A stretch of DNA of 8,430 bases. Origin: Klebsiella pneumoniae. GTDB taxonomy: Bacteria > Pseudomonadota > Gammaproteobacteria > Ga0077536. Both the position numbers and the translations under genes were made by a program. Shown here in pieces: positions 1 to 6,948 of this stretch. The stretch lies in contig CAMCBY010000159.1 of the NCBI GenBank assembly GCA_945873015.1, positions 1 through 8,430 on the forward strand. The letters are read 5' to 3'. The notes under the pieces are model-generated. The model had not been told where the DNA came from, did not search any database, and saw only the letters and a program-made list of their open reading frames with translations. How positions within the stretch are numbered: the first letter of the stretch is position 1; every line of letters begins with the position of its first letter.

Positions 1-22
1 TGGATTCGATTGTGGATCTGAC

Positions 23-108
23 CGTAGGTGCGAATTTATTCGCACATTGAAAAATTCTTCGCGCGCTATGCGATTCGCCGTGAATGTGCGAATAAATTCG
101 CACCTACG
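23..108. repeat. REPIN-like inverted pair of REP palindromes downstream of tldD
   Basis: Positions 23-48 and 83-108 are perfect 26-bp reverse complements separated by 34 bp. Each arm contains its own palindrome: GTGCGAAT-TT-ATTCGCAC at 29-46, and its reverse complement at 85-102. Each arm is headed on its outer side by GTAG (24-27, and CTAC at 104-107). A GTAG head followed by a short palindrome is the hallmark of REP elements mobilised by RAYT (TnpA-REP) transposases, and two in inverted orientation form a REPIN. The spacer holds a minor palindrome, GCGATTCGC at 70-78. The element lies in non-coding DNA, 12 bp past the tldD stop codon, the usual extragenic setting. Transcribed, it could fold into one long hairpin and protect or end the tldD mRNA; there is no clear T-tract, so a terminator role is only inferred. 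No RAYT gene is in the window. Positions 1-22 hold nothing I recognise. Confidence 0.8.
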
Positions 109-120
109 CAAGAACGCGCA

Positions 121-1566
121 TCAAGTCCGTGTGCCGCCCACCGTCAGGCTGTCTATCTTGAGGGTGGGTTGGCCGACGCCTACCGGTACCGATTGGCCGT
201 CTTTGCCACAGGTGCCGATGCCGTTATCGAGCGCGAGATCGTTGCCCACCATCGAGACCCGCGTCAGCACATCCGGGCCATTGCCGATCAAGGTCGCGCC
301 CTTGACTGGCGCGGTGACCTTGCCGTCTTCGATGAGATAGGCCTCGGCGGCGCTGAAGACGAATTTGCCGTTGGTGATATCGACCTGCCCACCACCAAAG
401 CTGACCGCATACAGGCCACGCTTGACGCTCTTGATGATGTCGGCCGGATCGCTTTCGCCCGCCAGCATGTAAGTATTGGTCATGCGCGGCATGGGCCGAT
501 GGGCATAGGACTGGCGGCGACCGTTGCCGGTGGTCGGCACCTTCATGAGTCCGGCGTTATGACGGTCCTGCATATAGCCGCACAGGCGACCGTTCTCGAT
601 GAGCACGGTGCGCTGGCCGGCCACACCTTCGTCGTCGACATTCAGCGAACCGCGCCGCAACGGCAAGGTGGCGTCATCGACCACCGTACACAGCGATGAT
701 GCGACTTGCGAGCCTATGCGGCCGGCGAAGGCCGAGGTGCCCTTGCGATTAAAATCGCCTTCGAGTCCGTGGCCGATGGCTTCATGCAGCAGGATGCCGG
801 GCCAGCCTGAGCCGAGCACCACGGTCATCTCGCCGGCCGGTGCGTCGGTCGCGTCGAGACTGACCAGCGCCTGACGTAATGCTTCGTCGGCGATGTGTTC
901 AGGACGACCGTCACCGAACAAGGGCAGATAGCCGGTGCGCCCGCCGCCGCCGTGGCTGGCGGTTTCGCGGCGGCCGTCGCGCTCCACGATGACGGTGACA
1001 TTGAGTCGCACCAGCGGCCGCAGATCGGCGGCCAGTGTGCCATCGGAGGTCGCCACCATCACCGCGCTGTATTGGCCCGACAGGCTCACCATCACCTCGC
1101 GCACGCAGTCGTTGGCGGCGCGCAGGCGCGCGTCGAGGCTGCGCATCAGCGCGAGTTTGTCGGCGGCATCGATTTCCAGCAGCGGATCAACGGCCGCATA
1201 CAGCGTCGGCGCCTGCTCGCGGGTGGCAATGCGTACGTCGCGCGCCTGGCCCTGACGGGTGATGGCGCGCGCGGTACGCGCCGCTTCGAGCAGCGCCGAT
1301 ACGGTTAAATCGTCCGAATAGGCGAAGCCGGTCTGTTCGCCACTGACGGCGCGCACGCCGGCGCCCTGGCGAATGCTGTGTACGCCTTCTTTGACGATGC
1401 CGTCTTCGAGACTCCAGGCTTCGCTGCGTGTGAATTCGAGATAGACGTCGGCAAGATCGACCTGCCGGGCGCACAGGTCAGCGAGCACCTTTTCCAGATC
1501 GTGAAACTCGACGCCGGTGGGGGTCAGTAACTGTTGGCGGGCAAGGTCGAGGGCGATAGCGGTCAT
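121..1566 (-). CDS. tldD: Metalloprotease TldD (TldD/PmbA family)
   Basis: This encodes TldD, which pairs with TldE (PmbA) in a cytoplasmic zinc metalloprotease. In E. coli the complex cleaves unfolded peptides and is needed for microcin B17 maturation and CcdA antitoxin turnover. The protein is 481 residues from the ATG at 1566, the length of E. coli TldD, and matches the recalled E. coli sequence along its whole length. The metal site HEAIGH is at residues 261-266 (near position 785), and the conserved GTCGKDGQS stretch near the C-terminus carries C453, the expected third ligand. Other family blocks are DGTLAADLRPLVRL, GNGRRQSYAHRPMPRMTNTY and GGGQVDITNGKFVFS. There is no signal peptide or membrane segment. 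An in-frame ATG at 1623 would add 19 residues with no counterpart in E. coli, so I chose 1566. No strong ribosome binding site precedes either. The partner gene tldE/pmbA is not in the window. Identity is near certain; the start is likely. Confidence 0.96.
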   Translation of the reverse strand: MTAIALDLARQQLLTPTGVEFHDLEKVLADLCARQVDLADVYLEFTRSEAWSLEDGIVKEGVHSIRQGAGVRAVSGEQTGFAYSDDLTVSALLEAARTARAITRQGQARDVRIATREQAPTLYAAVDPLLEIDAADKLALMRSLDARLRAANDCVREVMVSLSGQYSAVMVATSDGTLAADLRPLVRLNVTVIVERDGRRETASHGGGGRTGYLPLFGDGRPEHIADEALRQALVSLDATDAPAGEMTVVLGSGWPGILLHEAIGHGLEGDFNRKGTSAFAGRIGSQVASSLCTVVDDATLPLRRGSLNVDDEGVAGQRTVLIENGRLCGYMQDRHNAGLMKVPTTGNGRRQSYAHRPMPRMTNTYMLAGESDPADIIKSVKRGLYAVSFGGGQVDITNGKFVFSAAEAYLIEDGKVTAPVKGATLIGNGPDVLTRVSMVGNDLALDNGIGTCGKDGQSVPVGVGQPTLKIDSLTVGGTRT

Positions 1567-1594
1567 GGCGCGGGGCTCGGTGGTGGACGCAGTG

Positions 1595-1600
1595 AGTATA
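1595..1600 (-). promoter_or_regulatory. Possible -10 box (TATACT) for tldD
   Basis: On the minus strand TATACT, one mismatch from TATAAT, lies 28 bp before the tldD ATG at 1566, inside the 72-bp gap between the cyclic-di-GMP gene and tldD. No good -35 hexamer stands 16-18 bp upstream of it. If used, it would start transcription about 20 nt before the ATG and let tldD be expressed apart from the upstream gene. It would also place the alternative start at 1623 outside the transcript. This is a motif match only. Confidence 0.25.
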
Positions 1601-1638
1601 AACGGGTCGAGGTGACCAGCCACGTCTGTGTGCCGAAC

Positions 1639-4146
1639 TCAACCGGCCGACGCCGCCTCAGACTTGCGCCGCAACTGCAGGGCCGCCGCCGCGCGCGGTT
1701 CGCCGTAGAGGAAACCCTGCATTTCACGGCAGCCTTCGGCCTGCAGAAAGTCGCGCTGCTCGGTGGTTTCGACGCCTTCGGCGACGGGTGTGAGATCGAG
1801 ACTGCGCGCGAGCGCGAGAATGGCGCGCGCGATGGCGACGTCTTCGGCATCATGCGGTACGCCGCTGACAAAGGCCCGATCGATTTTGAGGTCGTCAATC
1901 GGAAAACGTTTCAGATAAGCGAGCGACGAGTAGCCGGTTCCGAAATCGTCGAGGCGAATACGCACCCCGCGACTGTCGAGTCGCGACAAGGTTTCTAGCA
2001 CCGCGTCAGGGTGTTGCATGGCCATGCTTTCGGTGATTTCGAGTTCCAGTTGCTGGGGCGCGAGTCCGTGTTCGTCGAGGATCGCGACGATGCGCTCCAC
2101 CAGGTCCGGCTCCAGCAACTGGCGCATCGACAAATTGACCGCGACGCGCTCGAGATTGATGCCGTCATCGAGCCAACTGCGCAACTGTGCGCAGGCGGTG
2201 CGCAAGGCCCATTCACCGAGTTGCACGATGATGCCGGTCTGTTCGGCGAGCGGCACGAAACGCTCGGGCACAATCTCGCCGAGTTCCGGATGGGACCAGC
2301 GCAACAGCGCTTCCACACCGAGGATGTCGCCACTGCGCGAATCGACGCGCGGTTGATAGGCCAGCCACAGTTGCTGGTGCAGATAAGGACTCTGCAGGCC
2401 GGCCATGAGCTGGGCCTTCTCCTGAATCTGTTCGTGCAGCTCGCGGGTGAAAAAGCGGAAGTCGTTGCGGCCCGCTTCTTTGGCGCTGTACATCGCAAGG
2501 TCCGCGCGCGTCAGCAATTCGTCGGGCGTGCGGCCGTCGGTTGGAAAACAGCTCACGCCGATGCTGGTCGAGAGCGCATGTTCCTGCTCATCGACCGTGA
2601 TCGGGCTGTTGATGCGGGCGAGAATCTTGCGCGCGATGGCGGCGATGGTTTCGGCCTGCAGCGGGCCTTCGAGCAGCACCGCAAATTCGTCGCCGCCGAG
2701 GCGCACCACCACATCACCCTGGCGCACGGAATTCGACAGCCGCGCGGCGGCGGCGCGCAGCAGTTGGTCGCCGGCGGCGTGGCCGTTGGAGTCGTTGATG
2801 ACCTTGAAGTGGTCGAGATCGAGGCAGAGCACCGCCAGCGTGTGATTGTTACGCTCGGCGCGGTAGATCATTTCCTGCAGACGTTCGCGCAGGAAGCTGC
2901 GATTGGCAAGGCCAGTCAAGGGGTCGTGATAGGCCTGATGGCGCAGCCGGCTTTCGTGTTCCTTGCGCGCCGAGATGTCGCAATTGGTGCCGACCAGCGC
3001 ATTGGGGCGGCCTTGCGCGTCGCGTGACGTGACCCGCGCGCGGCTTTCTATCCACAGCCAACCGCCATTCAAATCGCGCACCCGATGGTCGACCAGATAA
3101 CCGCTGCCCTGAGCGCGCAGCGCGTCACGATAGGCACGGCGTATCGTTGGCCGGTCCTCGGGGTGGGTGAGCCGCATCAGCTCCTGCATGGTGGTGACGG
3201 TCGAGGTCGCCGCCCCGCCCAGCATTTGCGACCAGTGCTGCGACAGCTTGACCACGCGGGTGCGCGTATCGACTTCGAACAACGCCATCCGACCGGCGAC
3301 CAAGGCGCTGTCGAGCTGCTCGCGGGTGGCGGTCATGGCGGCCAGGGTCTGGCGCAGTTCCGCGGTGCGTTCATCCACCACGGTGGCGAGCGAGGCATTG
3401 ATTTCCGCCTCGAGGTCGGCGCGCCCGCGTTCCAGCTCGAGGCGTCGGGTGGTCTCGGCCTGCGCTCGTTGGTGAGCTTCGGCCAGTTCGCTGGTGATTT
3501 TCTTGAGCTCGGCGGCCTTGCCCGCCTCGTCCTGCGCGAGGCGGTGAGCTTCGCGCAGCCAGCGGCCAAACAGATGCGCGCTGCGCTGGATACCCAGCAG
3601 GTAGACCAGCATCAGTGCGCCGATGGCGAAATAAAGCGGTGTGCCGCCAAGCAGAAAAGGCAATGCGGCGGGCAGCACCGCCGCCGCCGCATAAAGATGA
3701 AACGCCATCGGCAGTGGTGCCAGATGCGGCACCGCCGCCGAAGTCATGCCGGCCACTGCCATGAGAATGATGAATGAATGCTCCAGCGCCGGAGAGGCCA
3801 TCAGCACCTGAGCGGCCATTCCCCACATGAGGCCGGTGGCGGCGGCGCCGAGCGTGAAGGCGCGCTCCCAGGCCACGTCATCGACGCTGCCGGCGGTGCG
3901 CTTCTGATAGGCGCGTCGCAACCCACCGCGGCCCAATACAACCAGCAGCATGGTGAGACACCAGAGACTGCAACGCACGGCACCGATGTCCGTCCACTGC
4001 ACGGCCGCCAGCGTGAGGGCGACCGACATCGTGATGATTTCACCCGTGCGCGCGTTGGCGAACAGCAGCTCGACCACCGTGTCGTCCGCTCGTCCGTCCG
4101 AGATCTGGGTCGGCTGTGAGGCGTGCAAACCGGGCGCCTTCAGCAT
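1639..4146 (-). CDS. Membrane-anchored PAS-GGDEF-EAL cyclic-di-GMP turnover protein
   Basis: This 835-residue protein should both make (GGDEF) and break down (EAL) cyclic di-GMP at the inner membrane. In order it has five or six hydrophobic segments (about residues 37-51, 55-72, 96-117, 122-141, 145-166, 170-187), a charged likely coiled coil (about 196-280), a PAS domain (about 281-395, ending in the usual DISARKEHE linker), a GGDEF domain (about 402-565) and an EAL domain (about 575-825). Both active sites look intact. GGDEF is at 484-488 with an allosteric RxxD site (RQGD, 475-478) five residues before it. The EAL domain has EALLR at 612-616, N671, E703 in LEITES, DDFGTG at 733-738, K754, E790 in AEGVET, and QGFL at 810. 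The ATG at 4146 is the first usable start after an in-frame stop 18 nt upstream; M40 (4029) is possible but would cut into a conserved-looking N-terminal segment. No clear ribosome binding site is visible. The membrane sensor and PAS ligand are unknown, and net activity cannot be predicted from sequence. Confidence 0.93.
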   Translation of the reverse strand: MLKAPGLHASQPTQISDGRADDTVVELLFANARTGEIITMSVALTLAAVQWTDIGAVRCSLWCLTMLLVVLGRGGLRRAYQKRTAGSVDDVAWERAFTLGAAATGLMWGMAAQVLMASPALEHSFIILMAVAGMTSAAVPHLAPLPMAFHLYAAAAVLPAALPFLLGGTPLYFAIGALMLVYLLGIQRSAHLFGRWLREAHRLAQDEAGKAAELKKITSELAEAHQRAQAETTRRLELERGRADLEAEINASLATVVDERTAELRQTLAAMTATREQLDSALVAGRMALFEVDTRTRVVKLSQHWSQMLGGAATSTVTTMQELMRLTHPEDRPTIRRAYRDALRAQGSGYLVDHRVRDLNGGWLWIESRARVTSRDAQGRPNALVGTNCDISARKEHESRLRHQAYHDPLTGLANRSFLRERLQEMIYRAERNNHTLAVLCLDLDHFKVINDSNGHAAGDQLLRAAAARLSNSVRQGDVVVRLGGDEFAVLLEGPLQAETIAAIARKILARINSPITVDEQEHALSTSIGVSCFPTDGRTPDELLTRADLAMYSAKEAGRNDFRFFTRELHEQIQEKAQLMAGLQSPYLHQQLWLAYQPRVDSRSGDILGVEALLRWSHPELGEIVPERFVPLAEQTGIIVQLGEWALRTACAQLRSWLDDGINLERVAVNLSMRQLLEPDLVERIVAILDEHGLAPQQLELEITESMAMQHPDAVLETLSRLDSRGVRIRLDDFGTGYSSLAYLKRFPIDDLKIDRAFVSGVPHDAEDVAIARAILALARSLDLTPVAEGVETTEQRDFLQAEGCREMQGFLYGEPRAAAALQLRRKSEAASAG

Positions 4147-4183
4147 GATGCGCAGAACTCGCTACGGCAGCGGCCGCAACGAC

Positions 4184-4191
4184 GGGGGGGG
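4184..4191. repeat. G8 homopolymer tract upstream of the cyclic-di-GMP gene
   Basis: Eight consecutive G on the plus strand, followed by AGGGG, lie 38 bp upstream of the ATG of the minus-strand PAS-GGDEF-EAL gene, so they form a C-rich stretch of its probable leader. It is the most obvious mononucleotide run I noticed in the window. Such tracts can vary in length by slipped-strand pairing and change promoter spacing or leader structure. Whether this one does so is unknown. Confidence 0.6.
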
Positions 4192-4259
4192 AGGGGCAAT
4201 TCCATCGCCTGGTCAGATCTCCTGGGCACGAGTTGAGCGGGGTCACGCGCAGCGTCATG

Positions 4260-4310
4260 CTAGCGTAAGGCGGTGCGCTCGCGCAGCCGCGCAGTCGCGC
4301 TTACGCGTAG
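4260..4310. repeat. Imperfect inverted repeat in the divergent intergenic region
   Basis: GCGTAAG at 4263-4269 pairs with CTTACGC at 4300-4306. With one bulged G (4307) the stem extends by CTA (4260-4262) pairing with TAG (4308-4310), giving a 10-bp stem around a very GC-rich 30-nt loop containing GCGCAGTCGCGC. It sits between the divergently read cyclic-di-GMP gene and alaC operon, about 40 bp upstream of the putative alaC -35 box. It could be an operator, a transcript hairpin on either strand, or chance in GC-rich DNA. There is no T-run, so it is not a typical terminator. Confidence 0.35.
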
Positions 4311-4349
4311 TGGTCCACAGTTCCTCGCCGCGCTCGCCGTCCAATCCGT

Positions 4350-4378
4350 TTGACACTGTCGGTTCAAGCAGTTAGCTT
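4350..4378 (+). promoter_or_regulatory. Putative sigma-70 promoter of the alaC-hom-thrC operon
   Basis: A perfect -35 box TTGACA (4350-4355) is followed after 17 bp by TAGCTT (4373-4378), a weak -10 box keeping the first two and last bases of TATAAT. Transcription would start near 4385, about 17 nt before the alaC ATG at 4402. That leaves no room for an attenuating leader peptide like thrL, and it makes the alternative TTG start at 4378 unlikely because that codon falls in the -10 box. The promoter is inferred from motif and position only. Confidence 0.45.
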
Positions 4379-4401
4379 TGCCGGCTCTTGTTATTCCCCG
4401 C

Positions 4402-5613
4402 ATGTCAGCGAACACCGCCGTGAGCACTGGATTTTCCCGTATCGATCGCCTGCCGCCCTACGTCTTTAATGTCGTGGGTGACCTGAAGATGGCGGCCCGC
4501 CGCCGTGGTGAAGACATCATCGACTTCAGCATGGGCAACCCCGACCAGCCGACGCCCAAACACATCGTCGATAAGATGATTGAGGCCGCACAGCGCGGCG
4601 ATACCCATCGTTATTCGGTATCGCGCGGTATCCCGCGTCTGCGCCTGGCCATCTGTAACTGGTACAAGACCCGCTACAACGTCGATCTCGACCCCGACAA
4701 AGAAGCCATCGTTACCATCGGTTCCAAGGAAGGCCTGGCCCATCTTGCGATGGCGACGGTTGATCGCGGCGATGCGGTGCTGGTGCCGAATCCGGCCTAT
4801 CCGATTCATCCCTATGGTTTCGTGATTGCGGGTGCCGACATCCGCCATGTGCCGATCGGGCCCGGTGTTGACTTCTTTCATGAACTCGACAGCGCGATTA
4901 AAAATTCCTGGCCCAAACCCAAGATGCTGTTGCTCAATTTTCCGAGCAACCCGACCGCGCAGTGTGTCGATCTCGAATTCTTCGAACGCGTGGTGGCCGT
5001 CGCTCGCGAACACAGTATTTATGTGGTGCACGATCTGGCTTATGCCGATCTGGTGTTCGACGGTTATCAGGCGCCGTCAATCATGCAGGTGCCGGGTGCC
5101 AAGGACTTCTGCGTGGAGTTCTTCACGCTCTCGAAGTCCTACAACATGCCCGGCTGGCGGATCGGCTTCATGGTCGGCAATCCCGATCTGGTGTATGCCC
5201 TCGCACGCCTGAAATCCTATCTCGACTACGGCATGTTCACGCCCATTCAGGTCGCTGCTATTGCCGCCCTCGAAGGTCCACAGGATTGTGTGATTGAGAT
5301 CCGCGACATGTACCAGCAGCGTCGCGATGTGCTGTGGGAAGGTCTGCAGTCGGTCGGTTGGGACGTAGAAAAACCGCGCGGCACGATGTTCGTGTGGGCC
5401 CGCATCCCCGAGCCATGGCGCGCGATGGGCTCGCTGGAATTTTCCAAGCTGCTGTTGGCGGAAGCCAAGGTCGCGGTCTCGCCAGGCATCGGCTTTGGTG
5501 AATACGGTGACGACCATGTGCGCTTCGCTTTGATTGAAAACGCCCATCGCTCCCGCCAGGCGATCAGAGGCATCAAGGACATGCTGCGCAATGGCGTTGG
5601 CGTGGGAGGCTGA
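4402..5613 (+). CDS. alaC: Alanine aminotransferase AlaC (PLP fold type I)
   Basis: This is a PLP-dependent class I aminotransferase of the AlaC (YfdZ) type, which forms alanine from pyruvate with glutamate as donor in the cytoplasm. From the ATG at 4402 it has 403 residues, close to E. coli AlaC (412), and it begins with the same RIDRLPPYVFN block after the same 12-residue lead. Family residues are in place: PNPAYPIHPYG for substrate and cofactor contacts, N183 in SNPTAQ, D211 and Y214 in HDLAYAD, the PLP Schiff-base lysine K245 in LSKSYNMPGWR, and the carboxylate-binding R374 in VRFALIEN. Upstream TTG at 4378 is in frame but overlaps the likely -10 box, so I prefer the ATG. No good ribosome binding site precedes it. 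It is the first gene of an operon with hom 3 bp downstream. Some relatives are annotated as LL-diaminopimelate aminotransferase; the near-continuous match to recalled E. coli AlaC favours alanine. Confidence 0.93.
   Translation: MSANTAVSTGFSRIDRLPPYVFNVVGDLKMAARRRGEDIIDFSMGNPDQPTPKHIVDKMIEAAQRGDTHRYSVSRGIPRLRLAICNWYKTRYNVDLDPDKEAIVTIGSKEGLAHLAMATVDRGDAVLVPNPAYPIHPYGFVIAGADIRHVPIGPGVDFFHELDSAIKNSWPKPKMLLLNFPSNPTAQCVDLEFFERVVAVAREHSIYVVHDLAYADLVFDGYQAPSIMQVPGAKDFCVEFFTLSKSYNMPGWRIGFMVGNPDLVYALARLKSYLDYGMFTPIQVAAIAALEGPQDCVIEIRDMYQQRRDVLWEGLQSVGWDVEKPRGTMFVWARIPEPWRAMGSLEFSKLLLAEAKVAVSPGIGFGEYGDDHVRFALIENAHRSRQAIRGIKDMLRNGVGVGG
5604..5609 (+). promoter_or_regulatory. Ribosome binding site of hom
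   Basis: GGGAGG lies 7 nt before the hom ATG at 5617, inside the last codons of alaC. It supports that start and suggests ribosomes finishing alaC reinitiate on hom. Confidence 0.75.
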
Positions 5614-5616
5614 AAC

Positions 5617-6948
5617 ATGGCGCGACGTCGTGTGCAATTACCGCCGGTCAAGATCGGCGTGCTCGGGCTCGGCACGGTAGGCTGCGGCACACTCAACGTG
5701 CTGGCGCGCAATCGCGACGAAATCGCGCGCCGCGCCGGGCGCAATATCGAAGTGGTGGCGGCCTCTGCCCGCGACCTCAATAAAGTCCGTCCGATAGATA
5801 GCAGCGGCATTCGCCTCACCACCGATCCATTTTCGGTGGTCGACGACCCCAGCATCGAAATCGTGGTCGAGTTGATAGGTGGCACCGATCCCGCGCGGGA
5901 ACTCGTGATGCGCGCGCTCGACAACGGCAAGGACGTGGTCACCGCCAACAAAGCACTGATAGCCTTGCACGGCAATGAAGTTTTCGCCCGTGCCCAGGCG
6001 CAGGGGCTGACGGTTGCCTTCGAAGCGGCGGTCGCCGGCGGCATTCCGGTCATCAAGACCCTGCGCGAAGCCTTGGCCGGTAATACCGTCGAATGGTTGG
6101 CCGGCATCATCAACGGCACCTGCAATTTTATGCTGACGGCGATGAGTGAACGCTCGGCGGAGTTCGCCGAAGTGCTGGCCGAAGCGCAGGCACTTGGCTA
6201 TGCCGAGGCCGATCCGTCGTTTGATATCGACGGCATCGACGCCGCGCACAAACTCACCATCCTCGCCTCGATCGCCTTCGGCATCCCGCTGCAGTTCGAC
6301 AAAATTCACATCGAAGGCATTCGCAACCTCACGCTTGAAGACGTGCGTTACGCCGAGGCGCTCGGTTACCGCATCAAACATCTGGCGTTTGCCAAGCGCG
6401 CGCCGCAGGGCATAGAGCTGCGCGTACACCCGACGCTGGTGCCACGCCGTGTCATGCTGGCGCACGTCAATGGCGTGATGAACGGCATCATGATCCGTGG
6501 TGATGCGGTGGGCCCGATGCTGCTGTCGGGTGCCGGTGCCGGTGCCGAGCCGACCGCTTCGTCGGTGGTGGCGGATATCGTCGATGTGGTGCGTGCGCTG
6601 ACGGTCGACCCGAACAACCGCGTGCCGCACCTGGCATTTCGTGCCGACAGCCTGTCGGAAGCCCCGATATTGCCAATGGCGGACGTCGAGAGTGCGTATT
6701 ACCTGCGCCTGTCGGCGGTCGATCAGCCGGGTGTGCTGGCCGATATCACGCGCATCCTGGCCGATCTGCGTATCAGCATCGAAGCCATCCGGCAGCCGGA
6801 AGCGGCCGATGGCGAGGCAACCGTACCCATCATCATTCTTACCCATCGAGTGGGCGAGGCGGCCATGAACGCGGCCGTCGAGCGTATCGCACGTTTGCCC
6901 GGTATCGGTGCCAACATCACCCGCATCCGCATGGAGGAATTCGCGTGA
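5617..6948 (+). CDS. hom: Homoserine dehydrogenase with C-terminal ACT domain
   Basis: Hom reduces aspartate 4-semialdehyde to homoserine with NAD(P)H, the branch point towards threonine and methionine. The 443-residue protein is of the monofunctional type, without a fused aspartokinase, and matches recalled Pseudomonas Hom (about 434 residues) throughout. The Rossmann dinucleotide loop GLGTVG is at residues 17-22. The conserved TANKALIA has K112. The catalytic segment EADPSFDIDGIDAAHK carries E197, D203, D208 and K212, with the same spacing as E208, D214, D219 and K223 of the yeast enzyme. The C-terminal region from about residue 360 (YYLRLSAVDQPGVLADITRI) is an ACT domain, the usual site of threonine feedback inhibition in this family. 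The start has a good ribosome binding site. The gene begins 3 bp after alaC and overlaps thrC by 4 bp, so the three genes are probably one operon. The first ten residues (MARRRVQLPP) are a basic extension before the fold begins. Confidence 0.97.
   Translation: MARRRVQLPPVKIGVLGLGTVGCGTLNVLARNRDEIARRAGRNIEVVAASARDLNKVRPIDSSGIRLTTDPFSVVDDPSIEIVVELIGGTDPARELVMRALDNGKDVVTANKALIALHGNEVFARAQAQGLTVAFEAAVAGGIPVIKTLREALAGNTVEWLAGIINGTCNFMLTAMSERSAEFAEVLAEAQALGYAEADPSFDIDGIDAAHKLTILASIAFGIPLQFDKIHIEGIRNLTLEDVRYAEALGYRIKHLAFAKRAPQGIELRVHPTLVPRRVMLAHVNGVMNGIMIRGDAVGPMLLSGAGAGAEPTASSVVADIVDVVRALTVDPNNRVPHLAFRADSLSEAPILPMADVESAYYLRLSAVDQPGVLADITRILADLRISIEAIRQPEAADGEATVPIIILTHRVGEAAMNAAVERIARLPGIGANITRIRMEEFA
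6933..6939 (+). promoter_or_regulatory. Ribosome binding site fixing the GTG start of thrC
   Basis: GGAGGAA stands close upstream (5 nt) of the GTG at 6945, within the last codons of hom. The GTGA at 6945-6948 combines the thrC start with the hom stop, a classic translational-coupling arrangement, and supports GTG as the true start. Confidence 0.75.

Noticed and set aside
28..699. 223-codon open frame on the plus strand starting inside the REPIN
   Set aside because: It runs through the inverted repeat and then opposite tldD, with no ribosome binding site or family resemblance.
2011..3027. 338-codon open frame on the plus strand opposite the GGDEF-EAL gene
   Set aside because: It lies opposite the active-site-bearing cyclic-di-GMP gene. 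Composition is that of an antisense shadow and no domain is recognisable.
5638..6846. 402-codon open frame on the minus strand opposite hom
   Set aside because: It lies wholly opposite the well-supported hom gene, and its residues are rich in His, Arg, Asp and Gly, as expected from reading a GC-rich gene backwards. It shows no family motif.
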